From: SAR202 cluster bacterium
GTDB taxonomy: Bacteria; Chloroflexota; Dehalococcoidia; Lucifugimonadales; Lucifugimonadaceae
Length of the DNA stretch: 64,000 nt
Reading direction: 5' to 3'
Assembly: GCA_009392215.1 (NCBI GenBank)
Contig: VFGZ01000051.1
Span: 1-64,000 of the forward strand
Positions 39,301-48,642 of the stretch are shown in pieces. The stretch's first letter is position 1. Each line of letters starts with the position of its first letter. The translations under genes were made by a program, and so were the position numbers. A model generated the notes under the pieces. The model was not told the DNA's origin. It saw only the letters and a list, made by a program, of their open reading frames with translations, and ran no database searches.

Positions 39301-40959
39301 TGGGGGATTCGAAACCTGGGCAAATGCCTGCTTGAAGTAGGAGAATAGGCTCTGAGGCCTGTCTGAGAGGACAGCAAGGGGTGCGTCATCGCCCATTGAT
39401 CCTTGGGGTTGGTGCCCGGTTATAGCCATCGGGCTAATAAGCATGTGAAGATCTTCACGTGAGTAACCAAAAGCCATTTGACGCTTTATAAGATTCTTCA
39501 TGTTGGCTTTTGGGACATTTTTTACGGCAGGTAGTGAATCCAGAGTTACACGGTTTTCTTCCAGCCACTGTCCATAAGGATTTTGTTTGGCTATTCGTTC
39601 AATAACTTCTTGTGGTTCGACAATTCTTTGCTGCTTGAAATCGATCAGAAACATGCGACCTGGTTCAAGGCGTGATCGATATTTAATTTTTTCAGGTTCA
39701 ATATCTAGTACGCCGGTCTCTGATGCCATTACGAGTAAATTATCATTAGTTACCGTGTATCGGAATGGTCGTAGTCCATTACGGTCTAGTACAGCACCGA
39801 CAGCATTACCATCTGTGAAAACTATCATCGCTGGACCATCCCAAGGCTCCATAATATTGCCGTGAAATTCGTAGAAATCCTCAACTTCTTGCGACATTGA
39901 TTCGTGCCCATACCATGCGGCAGGCATCAGCATCGCAGCTGTGTGTTCGACTGACCTTCCTGTCATTCGAAGCAGTTCAAATACATTGTCCAGAGATGCA
40001 GTGTCTGAGGGGTCATCTGATTCACAAATTGGTGTCAACTGGTCGATCTTGTCGCCAAACAATGGTGATTCAAGGGAACGTTCTCTAGCTTGCATCCAGT
40101 TTCTGTTTCCTCGTACGGTGTTGATTTCACCATTGTGCGCCAGCATCCGGTAGGGGTGAGCCAACTTCCAAGAACCAAGCGTATTGGTCGAGAACCGGGA
40201 GTGTACGATCCCAAATGCACTCATCATGCTTTGGTCTTCTAGATCTTTATAGAACTTGCCGAGTTGATCGACAAGTAGCATGCCTTTGTATATCAATGTA
40301 CGCGATGACCATGAGCATACATAAAACTCCCTGAGAAGCGTTTTGCGTGTTTCTGGATCAGTATCGTTATTGAGCAGCTGTTTTTCAGCGGATTTTCTGG
40401 TTAAGTACAACGTACGTTCAAAATCATCTCCTTTAACGTCATCTGGTGCGGAAACAAATAGCTGGGTGATTTTTGGCATGATAGAACGCGCTGACATGCC
40501 GATTACGTTGGGGTCAACTGGAACCTGTCGCCAGCCGAGTATGCCCATTCCGTTGTCCTTGGATCTCTTTTCTAATTCAGAGCGTACAACAGCATTCAAT
40601 TGGGCATCATTAGGCAAAAAACACATTGCAACCGCATACCGGCCTTCGTTTGGTAAATTGATGCCTTCTTGCATGGCAACTTTTCGGATAAAGGCATCTG
40701 GCATTTGGATTGTGATACCGGCTCCATCACCGGTCATGGGATCAGCGCCAGAGGCTCCGCGATGTCCAAGATTCACCAATACCTCAAGTGCTTGATCGAT
40801 GATCGACCGCGAGCGTTTCCCGCTGATGTCTGCGACCATACCGACTCCGCATGCATCGTGTTCCAACTCAGGTACGTATAGCCCGCGTTCAGTTATGTCA
40901 GTGAAATCCGGCAAAACCGAATCGGATTTGGAATTCCAAGTATTCTGATTGGCGGGCAT
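36325..40959 (-). CDS. gltB: glutamate synthase large subunit
   Basis: [15 protein letters not shown]; central and FMN domains ([37 protein letters not shown]); GXGXG C-terminal domain. Confidence 0.97.
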   Translation of the reverse strand: [1544 protein letters not shown]

Positions 40960-41009
40960 ATTGCTCCTAGGGTAATCGTGAAAGTAAATTGACGGCGACG
41001 GTTTTCTAT

Positions 41010-42374
41010 CTATAGGTGTCGGTATCTGGTTATCTCGTAGTCAGTCACGTTGTTGTTGAATTGTCGCCATTCGAGTCGCTTGTTTTCGAGGAAGTTATCC
41101 ATAACGGTTTTGCCCAGCGCTTTTTCAAGCAACTCGCTACCTTCCGCTAGTCGAATTGCTTCGTCAAGCGTTCTAGGTAGTTTTACTACCCCACGATCTT
41201 TCAGCTCAGAATCCGTCATTTTATAGACATTGCCTTCTATTGGATTAGGTAGTGGCATTTTTTTTGTAACGCCATCTAGTCCTGCTGCAAGTAGAACCGA
41301 GAACAATAAATAAGGGTTTGCCGCAGGATCGGGTGCACGATACTCAACCCGTACACTTTCTTCGCGTCCAGGTCTATATGCTGGTACTCGAATCAAATCG
41401 CCGAAGCTAATGGTTGTCCACGAAGCGAAAAGGGGAGCCTCTAATCCTGGTAAAAGCCGTTTATAAGAATTTACCCATTGGTTTGTGACTAGACATATTT
41501 CTGCAGCATGTCGCATCAGACCAGCGATGAAATGCCTCCCAATGTCTGAAAGATTCAGATTTGCTGTGTTATCGAAGAATGCGTTCTTGTCGCCTTTGAA
41601 AAGTGACATGTGAGTATGCATTCCAGAACCGTGGCGATCACCGAAAGGTCTCGGCATAAATGTGGCATGGCTGCCAGATGGGACTGCAAGCTCTTTAGCA
41701 ACAACCTTGAATGTAATTATTGAATCCGCCATAGTTAGGGCATTCATGTGCCGCAGATCGATTTCATGTTGCCCCATGCCTACTTCGTGGTGACTGTGTT
41801 TTACAGGGATACCCATTTTTTCAAGCGTGAGAACCGTTTCGCGGCGTAAGTCTCCTCCTGCGCCATCAAGGGTTGTTTGATCAAAATATCCACTTTGATC
41901 ATTTCGAACCTGTTCATCAGGGTTTTCCATGTCATAGTAGTATTCAATTTCTGGTGCCACGTAAAAGGTGAGTCCCATCGCGGAAGCTTGCGCCATATTT
42001 CGACGTAAGATTTGCCGTCCATCCGCTGACGATGGCTGGCCAGTGGGTGTTTTGATGTCACAGAAAACTCTTGCAACAGCGTCCTTTTTGGGGCGCCAAG
42101 GCAGTACCTGAAAGGTTGAAGGGTCGGGCATGGCGACCATATCTGACTCATCCGCGCGTGTAAGGCCCTCGACCGATGCACCATCAAAGCTCGCACCATT
42201 CCGAAGAACGCCTTCGAGTTCATCAATGGTTATAGCGAATCCCTTTAGGGTGCCTAAGATGTCAGTGAACCAAAGGCGTATGAACTTGACATCATTCTCC
42301 CGCGCCGACAGCAGGACATATTTTATGGCCTCTTCGTCGATATTTTTTTTTGGTTTTTCTGTTTTATGTGACAT
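41010..42374 (-). CDS. glnA: glutamine synthetase type I
   Basis: FTDILGTLKG, GSHATFMPRPFGDRHGSGMHTHMSL, NSYKRLLPGLEAP. Confidence 0.97.
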   Translation of the reverse strand: MSHKTEKPKKNIDEEAIKYVLLSARENDVKFIRLWFTDILGTLKGFAITIDELEGVLRNGASFDGASVEGLTRADESDMVAMPDPSTFQVLPWRPKKDAVARVFCDIKTPTGQPSSADGRQILRRNMAQASAMGLTFYVAPEIEYYYDMENPDEQVRNDQSGYFDQTTLDGAGGDLRRETVLTLEKMGIPVKHSHHEVGMGQHEIDLRHMNALTMADSIITFKVVAKELAVPSGSHATFMPRPFGDRHGSGMHTHMSLFKGDKNAFFDNTANLNLSDIGRHFIAGLMRHAAEICLVTNQWVNSYKRLLPGLEAPLFASWTTISFGDLIRVPAYRPGREESVRVEYRAPDPAANPYLLFSVLLAAGLDGVTKKMPLPNPIEGNVYKMTDSELKDRGVVKLPRTLDEAIRLAEGSELLEKALGKTVMDNFLENKRLEWRQFNNNVTDYEITRYRHL

Positions 42375-42392
42375 GGTTCTGAAATTGCAGGT

Positions 42393-42414
42393 GTTTCATG
42401 CATTTAAGTTTCAT
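42393..42414. repeat. Direct repeat GTTTCAT-N8-GTTTCAT (ATGAAAC on the glnA sense strand), period 15
   Basis: 42393-42399 and 42408-42414. Confidence 0.6.
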
Positions 42415-42423
42415 TTACACGAG

Positions 42424-42448
42424 CAATATCCAAAAGGGCTGGATATTG
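42424..42448. promoter_or_regulatory. Perfect 9-bp dyad CAATATCCA-N7-TGGATATTG near the predicted glnA transcription start
   Basis: Arms 42424-42432 and 42440-42448, adjacent to the predicted -10. Confidence 0.65.
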
Positions 42449-42477
42449 AGTATTGAAAAATGTTTCCTTATTGTCAA
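42449..42477 (-). promoter_or_regulatory. Candidate glnA promoter TTGACA-N17-AATACT
   Basis: Consensus -35 (reverse complement of 42472-42477) and -10 (reverse complement of 42449-42454). Confidence 0.5.
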
Positions 42478-42551
42478 TTAATTAACATTGTGAGTTGATG
42501 GTTAGCGTTTAATAATTATCTTGGGTTGTTTTCGTGTTATCTGAGCGTTCT

Positions 42552-43283
42552 TTAGGTGTCAGCATTGAGAGTTGGGATTGTCATTGAAGAGTTTTCTTCA
42601 GAACGCTGTGATGATTTATCCATTGAACGAAAACGATACCCGACGTTCCATTGTGTTTCGATAAAGTGATTCGCAACATCATTTATTTTGCTGCGTAATC
42701 TCCTGATGTGCACATCGACAGTTCTAGTGCCGCCAAAATAGTCATATTCCCAAACACTGCGTAGAAGTGATTCTCGAGTAAAGACTCGACCCGGATTTGA
42801 TGCTAGGTATTTGAGCAGCTCATATTCTTTATAGGTTAGGTCGACCTTTAGACCTTTCAGTGTTACCTCATATCTGTCGCAATCAATTACTAGATCACCT
42901 CGCGTGATGGTATTAGAGATTTCCGGCGGAGCGTTCTTTAGTATTGCCAGCCTGAGGCGCAGGTTTACCTCTTCGGGTGTGCAAGGTTGGAAACAGACTT
43001 CTACCTGGGCCTTTGACGTTGTAATACCATCTAAGGATAAGATTGGCATTATTACAACTATTGGTATTCCCGCATTATCAGCACGGCTAATTAGATCTGA
43101 AAATCTTTTAAGCCCGGCTCCGCCCGCCCAAATGATGGCACATTGGATGTCTGAATTAAGATCGTATTCATTTGTTTCAGGTGTGAAACTGTTGAACTTC
43201 AGAGAAGGATTTGCAGCGCGTAAATACGTAGCTAAACCCAAAGACTCTGGGTTTGCAAAACCTAAGAGGGCTATTGAATGCAA
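42552..43283 (-). CDS. OmpR-family winged-helix regulator with degenerate receiver domain (GlnR-like)
   Basis: C-terminal wHTH LTYKEYELLKYLASNPGRVFTRESLLRSVWEYDYFGGTRTVDVHIRRLRSKI; receiver lacks an obvious phospho-acceptor Asp; TTG start right after in-frame TAA. Confidence 0.9.
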   Translation of the reverse strand: MHSIALLGFANPESLGLATYLRAANPSLKFNSFTPETNEYDLNSDIQCAIIWAGGAGLKRFSDLISRADNAGIPIVVIMPILSLDGITTSKAQVEVCFQPCTPEEVNLRLRLAILKNAPPEISNTITRGDLVIDCDRYEVTLKGLKVDLTYKEYELLKYLASNPGRVFTRESLLRSVWEYDYFGGTRTVDVHIRRLRSKINDVANHFIETQWNVGYRFRSMDKSSQRSEENSSMTIPTLNADT

Positions 43284-43291
43284 TTAGTTAC

Positions 43292-43418
43292 ACCTAGTTT
43301 AAATTTCATCTTCATCTTCATCGACTTTTTCTACAATGCTTCATAGTGGAGATGACCATCTATACCTGCCATCGATGTTCACTTTTCAGTTTCGAAACAA
43401 ACTAGGTTATTAGTTTGT
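43292..43418 (-). promoter_or_regulatory. Candidate cis-regulatory leader of the OmpR-type regulator
   Basis: Segments A (43411-43418), B (43397-43407), C (43292-43300): A:B 8 bp and B:C 9 bp are mutually exclusive; C overlaps SD AGGTG. Confidence 0.4.
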
Positions 43419-43492
43419 GGTGAATTTCACAATATCTTTCAAGAGAAACGGAGTTGTGCAAAATTAAGTAGCTATTTTGTTTTAAATTCTCG

Positions 43493-43522
43493 TTGACTTG
43501 CAAACATGTTCGTTCGTATAAT
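43493..43522 (+). promoter_or_regulatory. Promoter of the str operon: TTGACT-N18-TATAAT
   Basis: -35 at 43493-43498, -10 at 43517-43522, upstream of rpsL. Confidence 0.7.
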
Positions 43523-43588
43523 CGCTGTTCGTGGCCTGATCAATTCCGGTTGGGCCTGTTTTATTGTGACCTTTTTTTGGAGTAAATT

Positions 43589-44002
43589 GTGCCCACTATT
43601 AATCAACTCGTGCGCAAGTCGCGCAAGTTGAAGCGGCGTAAGCCGAGGACGCCTGCTCTTCGTTTTGCATTCAATTCGTTTGTTAGTCAACAGGTTGAGT
43701 TGAAAAAGGGGAGTCCTCAAAAACGAGGAGTTTGTTTGCAGGTTCGCACGATTACTCCGAAGAAGCCGAATTCTGCTCTACGTAAAGTTGCGCGGGTTCG
43801 ACTTAGCAATGGAATGGAAGTTACTGCTTACATTCCTGGTGAAGGACACAACTTACAAGAGCACTCGGTAGTGCTTATTAGAGGCGGTAAAGTTCCAGAT
43901 CTACCTGGTGTTAGGTACCACATTGTTCGTGGGACTCTTGATACATCAGGGGTCGAAGACCGTAAACGGGGTCGAAGTAAATATGGTGCAACGAAGACCT
44001 AA
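43589..44002 (+). CDS. rpsL: 30S ribosomal protein S12
   Basis: [13 protein letters not shown]...[54 protein letters not shown] start. Confidence 0.98.
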   Translation: MPTINQLVRKSRKLKRRKPRTPALRFAFNSFVSQQVELKKGSPQKRGVCLQVRTITPKKPNSALRKVARVRLSNGMEVTAYIPGEGHNLQEHSVVLIRGGKVPDLPGVRYHIVRGTLDTSGVEDRKRGRSKYGATKT

Positions 44003-44119
44003 TCTCTAAAAGTAAACGAGCGTCTTTACAAAAACATGACCGTTTTAGTTTCATTTGAGACTACGGTCTGGTTTCGCAAAGACAATATTGAATATCTAAA
44101 CGGTAACGAAAGTAACATC

Positions 44120-44590
44120 ATGGCACGTAGACGACGCGCTCAGCGCCGCAAAATAGCCCCCGATCCGCAATACGGCAGTGTGGAGCTTACGCGATTCATA
44201 AATCGCTTGATGATAGGTGGTAAGAAATCGGTCGCCCAACGCGCTATGTATGACGCTCTGGATAAGCTGGAACAAGAAACTGATCGACCGGGTCTGGAGG
44301 TATTTGAGCAGGCTATGCGTAATGCAATGCCTGCACTTGAAGTGAAGCCTCGCCGTGTCGGTGGCGCGACTTATCAGGTTCCTGTTGAAGTACGCCCTGA
44401 GCGCAGGGGCGCACTGGCGCAGCGATGGTTGATAGAGGCAGCGCGAGAGCGATCGGGGAGGCCGATAGCCGATCGGTTATATGCGGAAATATTAGAGGCC
44501 TCACGTGGCACTGGCGTCGCTGTGCGGCGGCGCGAGGATCTTCACCGAATGGCCGAAGCGAACCGGGCTTTTGTTCACTACCGCTGGTAA
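44120..44590 (+). CDS. rpsG: 30S ribosomal protein S7
   Basis: MARRRRAQRRKIAPDPQYGSVELTRFINRLMIGGKKSVAQ; start trimmed. Confidence 0.97.
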   Translation: MARRRRAQRRKIAPDPQYGSVELTRFINRLMIGGKKSVAQRAMYDALDKLEQETDRPGLEVFEQAMRNAMPALEVKPRRVGGATYQVPVEVRPERRGALAQRWLIEAARERSGRPIADRLYAEILEASRGTGVAVRRREDLHRMAEANRAFVHYRW

Positions 44591-44653
44591 AGGCCAGCAT
44601 AAATTAATCAGCCGTAAAACCGCTTTGATGGCAAGGTCACAGGGACGGAATGG

Positions 44654-46747
44654 ATGGCAATCAGCATGACTACTACATCTGCAAAGAAAACTGATCTGAA
44701 AAAGGTTCGAAATATAGGTTTTATTGCTCACATCGACGCGGGCAAGACTACTGTGACAGAGCGCGTACTTTATTTCACTGGTGAGACTTACAAAATCGGG
44801 AATATCGACGAGGGTACTACCGTTATGGATTTCATGTCCCTTGAACGGGAACGTGGAATAACTATTGGGTCGGCAGCGACTAACGCGCAATGGAATGGGC
44901 ATCAGGTTAATATCATTGACACTCCTGGGCACGTTGACTTTACAGCTGAGGTAGAACGTAGTTTGCGGGTGCTCGACGGTGGTGTTGTAGTCCTTGAATC
45001 AGTTTCCGGCGTTCAGCCTCAATCAGAGACCGTATGGCGACAGGCAGATACTTATAAGGTCCCTCGCCTTATTTTTGTAAACAAAATGGATAGGCTTGGT
45101 TCTAATTTCAACTATGCTGTACAAACGGTCCATGATCGGTTGGGTGCTAACGCCGTTCCTATTCAGATCCCTATGGGTGCGGAATCTGAATTTCATGGAC
45201 TGATCGATTTAATTGCACGGAAGGCTTACTCATACGAAACGCCTGAAGCTATTGAGCATGTGATCACCGAAATTCCTGACGAATACTTGGAAGTTGCAAC
45301 GGAGGCACGGCAAAACCTTATTGAAAAAATCGCTGAAACAGACGATGAGTTGATGTTGAAGTTCCTTGAGGAAGAGGAAATTACGGACGAAGAGCTAAAA
45401 ATCTCACTTCGCCGTGCGACGATTGATCTGAAGATATTCCCGGTATGCGTAGGTTCGGCACTTAGACATCGTGGTGTACACCCGTTGCTGGATGCGGTCG
45501 TCGATTATCTTCCGTCCCCAATAGATGTTCAGGCGATAAATGGCGTTGATCCTGCTGATGAGTCGGTCGAGTTAGAACGTAAGCCTTCCGTGGATGATCC
45601 GCTGGCCGCGTTAGCTTTTAAAGTTGTCACAGACCCGCATGTGGGCCGTCTTGTATATTTACGGGTTTACTCTGGGGTTCTTGAAGCCGGTTCAACTATC
45701 TACAACTCAGCGGCTCGATCCCGAGAACGTGTTGGTCGTTTGATGGTCATGCATGCAGACTCTCGGGAAGAGAAAAAAACAGCTGGACCTGGTGAAATTG
45801 TCGCAGCCATTGGTCTCAAAGCAACGGTTACTGGGCAGACGCTCTGTACACAAGATTCGCAGATTTCTTTGGAGCAGATTTCATTTCCTGATCCTGTGTT
45901 GTCTGTTGCTGTCGAGCCAAAAACTCGAACGGATCAGGAGAAAATGTCCACCGCATTAGTCCGGTTGTCTGATGAAGATCCCACTCTAGTTGTGTCCAGT
46001 GATGAAGAAAGTGGGCAAGTGATTCTTGCGGGAATGGGAGAACTCCATTTGGATGTCATTGTGGAGCGAATGCGACGAGAATTCAACGTCGACGCAACTG
46101 TTGGTGCCCCGCGAGTTGCTTATCGTGAAACCGTTACGAAGATCGTTACTGCCCAGGGTAAGTTGGTTCGTCAAACTGGTGGGCATGGGCAATTTGGTGA
46201 CTGTACTCTTAGGCTTGAGCCAGTAGAGTCTGGCGGCGGTCTATTGTTCGAATCTGAAATCACTGGTTCGACTTTACCTCGTGAGTATTTCGGCCCCATT
46301 GAGCAAGGATTTCGTGAGGCTGCTCGTTCCGGAGTGATTGCTGGATATCCTGTTGTTGACATGAAAGCTGTGTTGGTAGATGGCTCTTACCATGAAGTTG
46401 ATTCTTCTGAAATGGCTTTTAAAGTAGCTGCTTCCATGGCGTTTAAATCGGCCATGGCTAAGGGCAATCCAACTCTTCTGGAACCGATTATGAAAATTGA
46501 AGTTGTAACTCCATCTGAGTTTCTTGGTGATGTATTAGGTGATTTGAATTCAAGGCGTTCGCAAGTTCAGAATATGGAAGCTCGTGGTGAGGCGCAGGTG
46601 ATAAATGCGTTTATACCTCTTGCCGAAACTTTCCAATACGCTACGCATGTTCGATCGATTACTACCGGTCGTGCTAGCTTCTCTATGGAGTTGGACCACT
46701 ACATGCCGGTACCAAAGAGCGTTACAGAAAAAGTGATAGGAAACTAA
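44654..46747 (+). CDS. fusA: elongation factor G
   Basis: [27 protein letters not shown] domains IV/V. Confidence 0.97.
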   Translation: MAISMTTTSAKKTDLKKVRNIGFIAHIDAGKTTVTERVLYFTGETYKIGNIDEGTTVMDFMSLERERGITIGSAATNAQWNGHQVNIIDTPGHVDFTAEVERSLRVLDGGVVVLESVSGVQPQSETVWRQADTYKVPRLIFVNKMDRLGSNFNYAVQTVHDRLGANAVPIQIPMGAESEFHGLIDLIARKAYSYETPEAIEHVITEIPDEYLEVATEARQNLIEKIAETDDELMLKFLEEEEITDEELKISLRRATIDLKIFPVCVGSALRHRGVHPLLDAVVDYLPSPIDVQAINGVDPADESVELERKPSVDDPLAALAFKVVTDPHVGRLVYLRVYSGVLEAGSTIYNSAARSRERVGRLMVMHADSREEKKTAGPGEIVAAIGLKATVTGQTLCTQDSQISLEQISFPDPVLSVAVEPKTRTDQEKMSTALVRLSDEDPTLVVSSDEESGQVILAGMGELHLDVIVERMRREFNVDATVGAPRVAYRETVTKIVTAQGKLVRQTGGHGQFGDCTLRLEPVESGGGLLFESEITGSTLPREYFGPIEQGFREAARSGVIAGYPVVDMKAVLVDGSYHEVDSSEMAFKVAASMAFKSAMAKGNPTLLEPIMKIEVVTPSEFLGDVLGDLNSRRSQVQNMEARGEAQVINAFIPLAETFQYATHVRSITTGRASFSMELDHYMPVPKSVTEKVIGN

Positions 46748-46751
46748 AGGG

Positions 46752-47060
46752 ATGCCCGGACAAAAAATTCGAATCGTCCTAAAATCGTTCGATCATCGCG
46801 TACTAGATATATCTGCCCAGCAGATTATGGAAACGGCAGAGCGTACCGGTGCGCAAGCGGCTGGTCCTGTTCCTTTGCCAACAGCAAAACGACGTTTTGC
46901 TGTTATTCGAGGTCCCCACGTTCACAAGGATTCACGGGAATATTTTGAGTTACGGGTGCACAAGCGCCTTATTGATATCTTAGAGCCCAGTTCAAAGACG
47001 ATTGATTCTCTGACACGTCTCAATGTCCCAGCTGGTGTTGACATTGCTATCAAATTGTAG
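46752..47060 (+). CDS. rpsJ: 30S ribosomal protein S10
   Basis: [21 protein letters not shown]...GPVPLPT. Confidence 0.98.
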   Translation: MPGQKIRIVLKSFDHRVLDISAQQIMETAERTGAQAAGPVPLPTAKRRFAVIRGPHVHKDSREYFELRVHKRLIDILEPSSKTIDSLTRLNVPAGVDIAIKL

Positions 47061-47096
47061 GGTTAGAAACTTCAAGACTTCAAGTAAGTAGATTAA

Positions 47097-47720
47097 ATGA
47101 CTATTGCTGGACTTCTCGGTCGAAAGATCGGAATGACAACTTATTACTATGATGACGGAACTGCTGAACCGGTTACGGTGGTTGAGGTTGGGCCTTGTAC
47201 TGTAACTCAGGTGAAGACGCGTGCTAGAGATGGATATGAGGCCGTCCAATTAGGGTTTCTCCCTGCCAAAAAGCTCAACCAAGCTGAATCGGGTCACCAA
47301 TCCCGCTCTGGCGGTAAATTCTCTCATCTTCAGGAATTTATTGTGGATGATCTCGCAGAATTTGAAGTTGGGCAGGAGCTCAAAGCTGACGTGTTTGAAG
47401 TCGGAGAGACTATTAAAGTTATTGGCGTTTCTAAGGGCAGAGGTTTCGCTGGGGTTGTGCGTCGGTGGAATTTCAGAGGTGGTCCCAAGACTCATGGTCA
47501 ATCTGATCGTCATCGTTCACCCGGCTCTATCGGTGCTGGGACTTCTCCTGGTCGGGTCTGGCCTGGGACAAAGATGGGCGGACACTACGGTGTAGATCGT
47601 AAAACCATCAGGGGCTTGAGAGTTGTAGCGGCTGATGTTGAGAAGAATGTGGTACTTGTTAGAGGAGCGATTCCCGGAGCCAAAAATGGAATTGTTCGAA
47701 TTGAGAAGCAAAAAATATAA
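47097..47720 (+). CDS. rplC: 50S ribosomal protein L3
   Basis: GLLGRKIGMT; GVSKGRGFAGVVRRWNFRGGPKTHGQSDRHRSPGSIG. Confidence 0.98.
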   Translation: MTIAGLLGRKIGMTTYYYDDGTAEPVTVVEVGPCTVTQVKTRARDGYEAVQLGFLPAKKLNQAESGHQSRSGGKFSHLQEFIVDDLAEFEVGQELKADVFEVGETIKVIGVSKGRGFAGVVRRWNFRGGPKTHGQSDRHRSPGSIGAGTSPGRVWPGTKMGGHYGVDRKTIRGLRVVAADVEKNVVLVRGAIPGAKNGIVRIEKQKI

Positions 47721-48358
47721 TGAAGTTGGAAGTAAAAGATAATAAGGGCAAAGTCGTTGGATCTGTCGTCGCGAGCGATCAGGTGTGGGGTGCTGTGAAT
47801 AATGACGCCCTTTTGCATCAGGCCGTAGTAGCTCAATTGGCTAATAAGCGACGCGGTACCCAAAATACTCAAACACGTGCCAACGTTAGTTACTCGACTA
47901 AGAAAATTAGGCCGCAGAAAGGAACGGGCGCGTCTCGACAAGGTAGCAGGCGCTCTCCGGTTCGGATCGGTGGTGGAGTGGCTCACGGACCGCATCCTAG
48001 AAGTTATCGGCAAAGACTACCCAAGAAAATGCGCCGCCAAGCCTTGCGAATTGCTCTCTCGGACAAAATTCGGCAAGAGAGCGTAACAATTATCGATGAC
48101 CTTCAGGTTGATGTTCCAAAGAGCAGCACAATACGTGACGTTGTCGCAGCATTAGAGCTAAAGGGTAGTACACTCATTATTACGGGGTCTACGGATCAAA
48201 ATATTGTGAAATCAGCGGGTAATTTACCTGGGATTGAAGTTCAGGCCGCTGCACTGATGAACTCACTTCAGGCAGCTAGCTTCGCGAATTTGGTTTTGAC
48301 TCAAGAAGCACTAGAGACTATAGATAGGCTATGGGGATCTGGCGGGGGCAACGTGTGA
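47720..48358 (+). CDS. rplD: 50S ribosomal protein L4
   Basis: TRANVSYSTKKIRPQKGTGASRQGSRRSPVRIGGGVAHGP. Confidence 0.97.
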   Translation: MKLEVKDNKGKVVGSVVASDQVWGAVNNDALLHQAVVAQLANKRRGTQNTQTRANVSYSTKKIRPQKGTGASRQGSRRSPVRIGGGVAHGPHPRSYRQRLPKKMRRQALRIALSDKIRQESVTIIDDLQVDVPKSSTIRDVVAALELKGSTLIITGSTDQNIVKSAGNLPGIEVQAAALMNSLQAASFANLVLTQEALETIDRLWGSGGGNV

Positions 48359-48642
48359 TGATTCGGACAAAAGTTCTTAAACGACCGATTGTCACAGAGA
48401 AAAGTACTGTTCTTGGTGAAGTTGGTAGATACGTGTTTGAAGTTGATCAGGCTGCTACAAAATATGATATTGCACGCGCTGTGGAATGGGCATTTGACGT
48501 TAAGGTAGTCAAAGTGAACACTCTTATGGTATCTGGGAAAGTGAAGCGATATGGTGGTCGTCCATCGAAACAGCCCGACTGGAAAAAGGCAATTGTGAGT
48601 CTTGCAGCAGGCGATACTATTCAGTTATTTGAGGGAGCCTAA
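48358..48642 (+). CDS. rplW: 50S ribosomal protein L23
   Basis: [11 protein letters not shown]...[35 protein letters not shown] overlaps rplD stop. Confidence 0.97.
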   Translation: MIRTKVLKRPIVTEKSTVLGEVGRYVFEVDQAATKYDIARAVEWAFDVKVVKVNTLMVSGKVKRYGGRPSKQPDWKKAIVSLAAGDTIQLFEGA

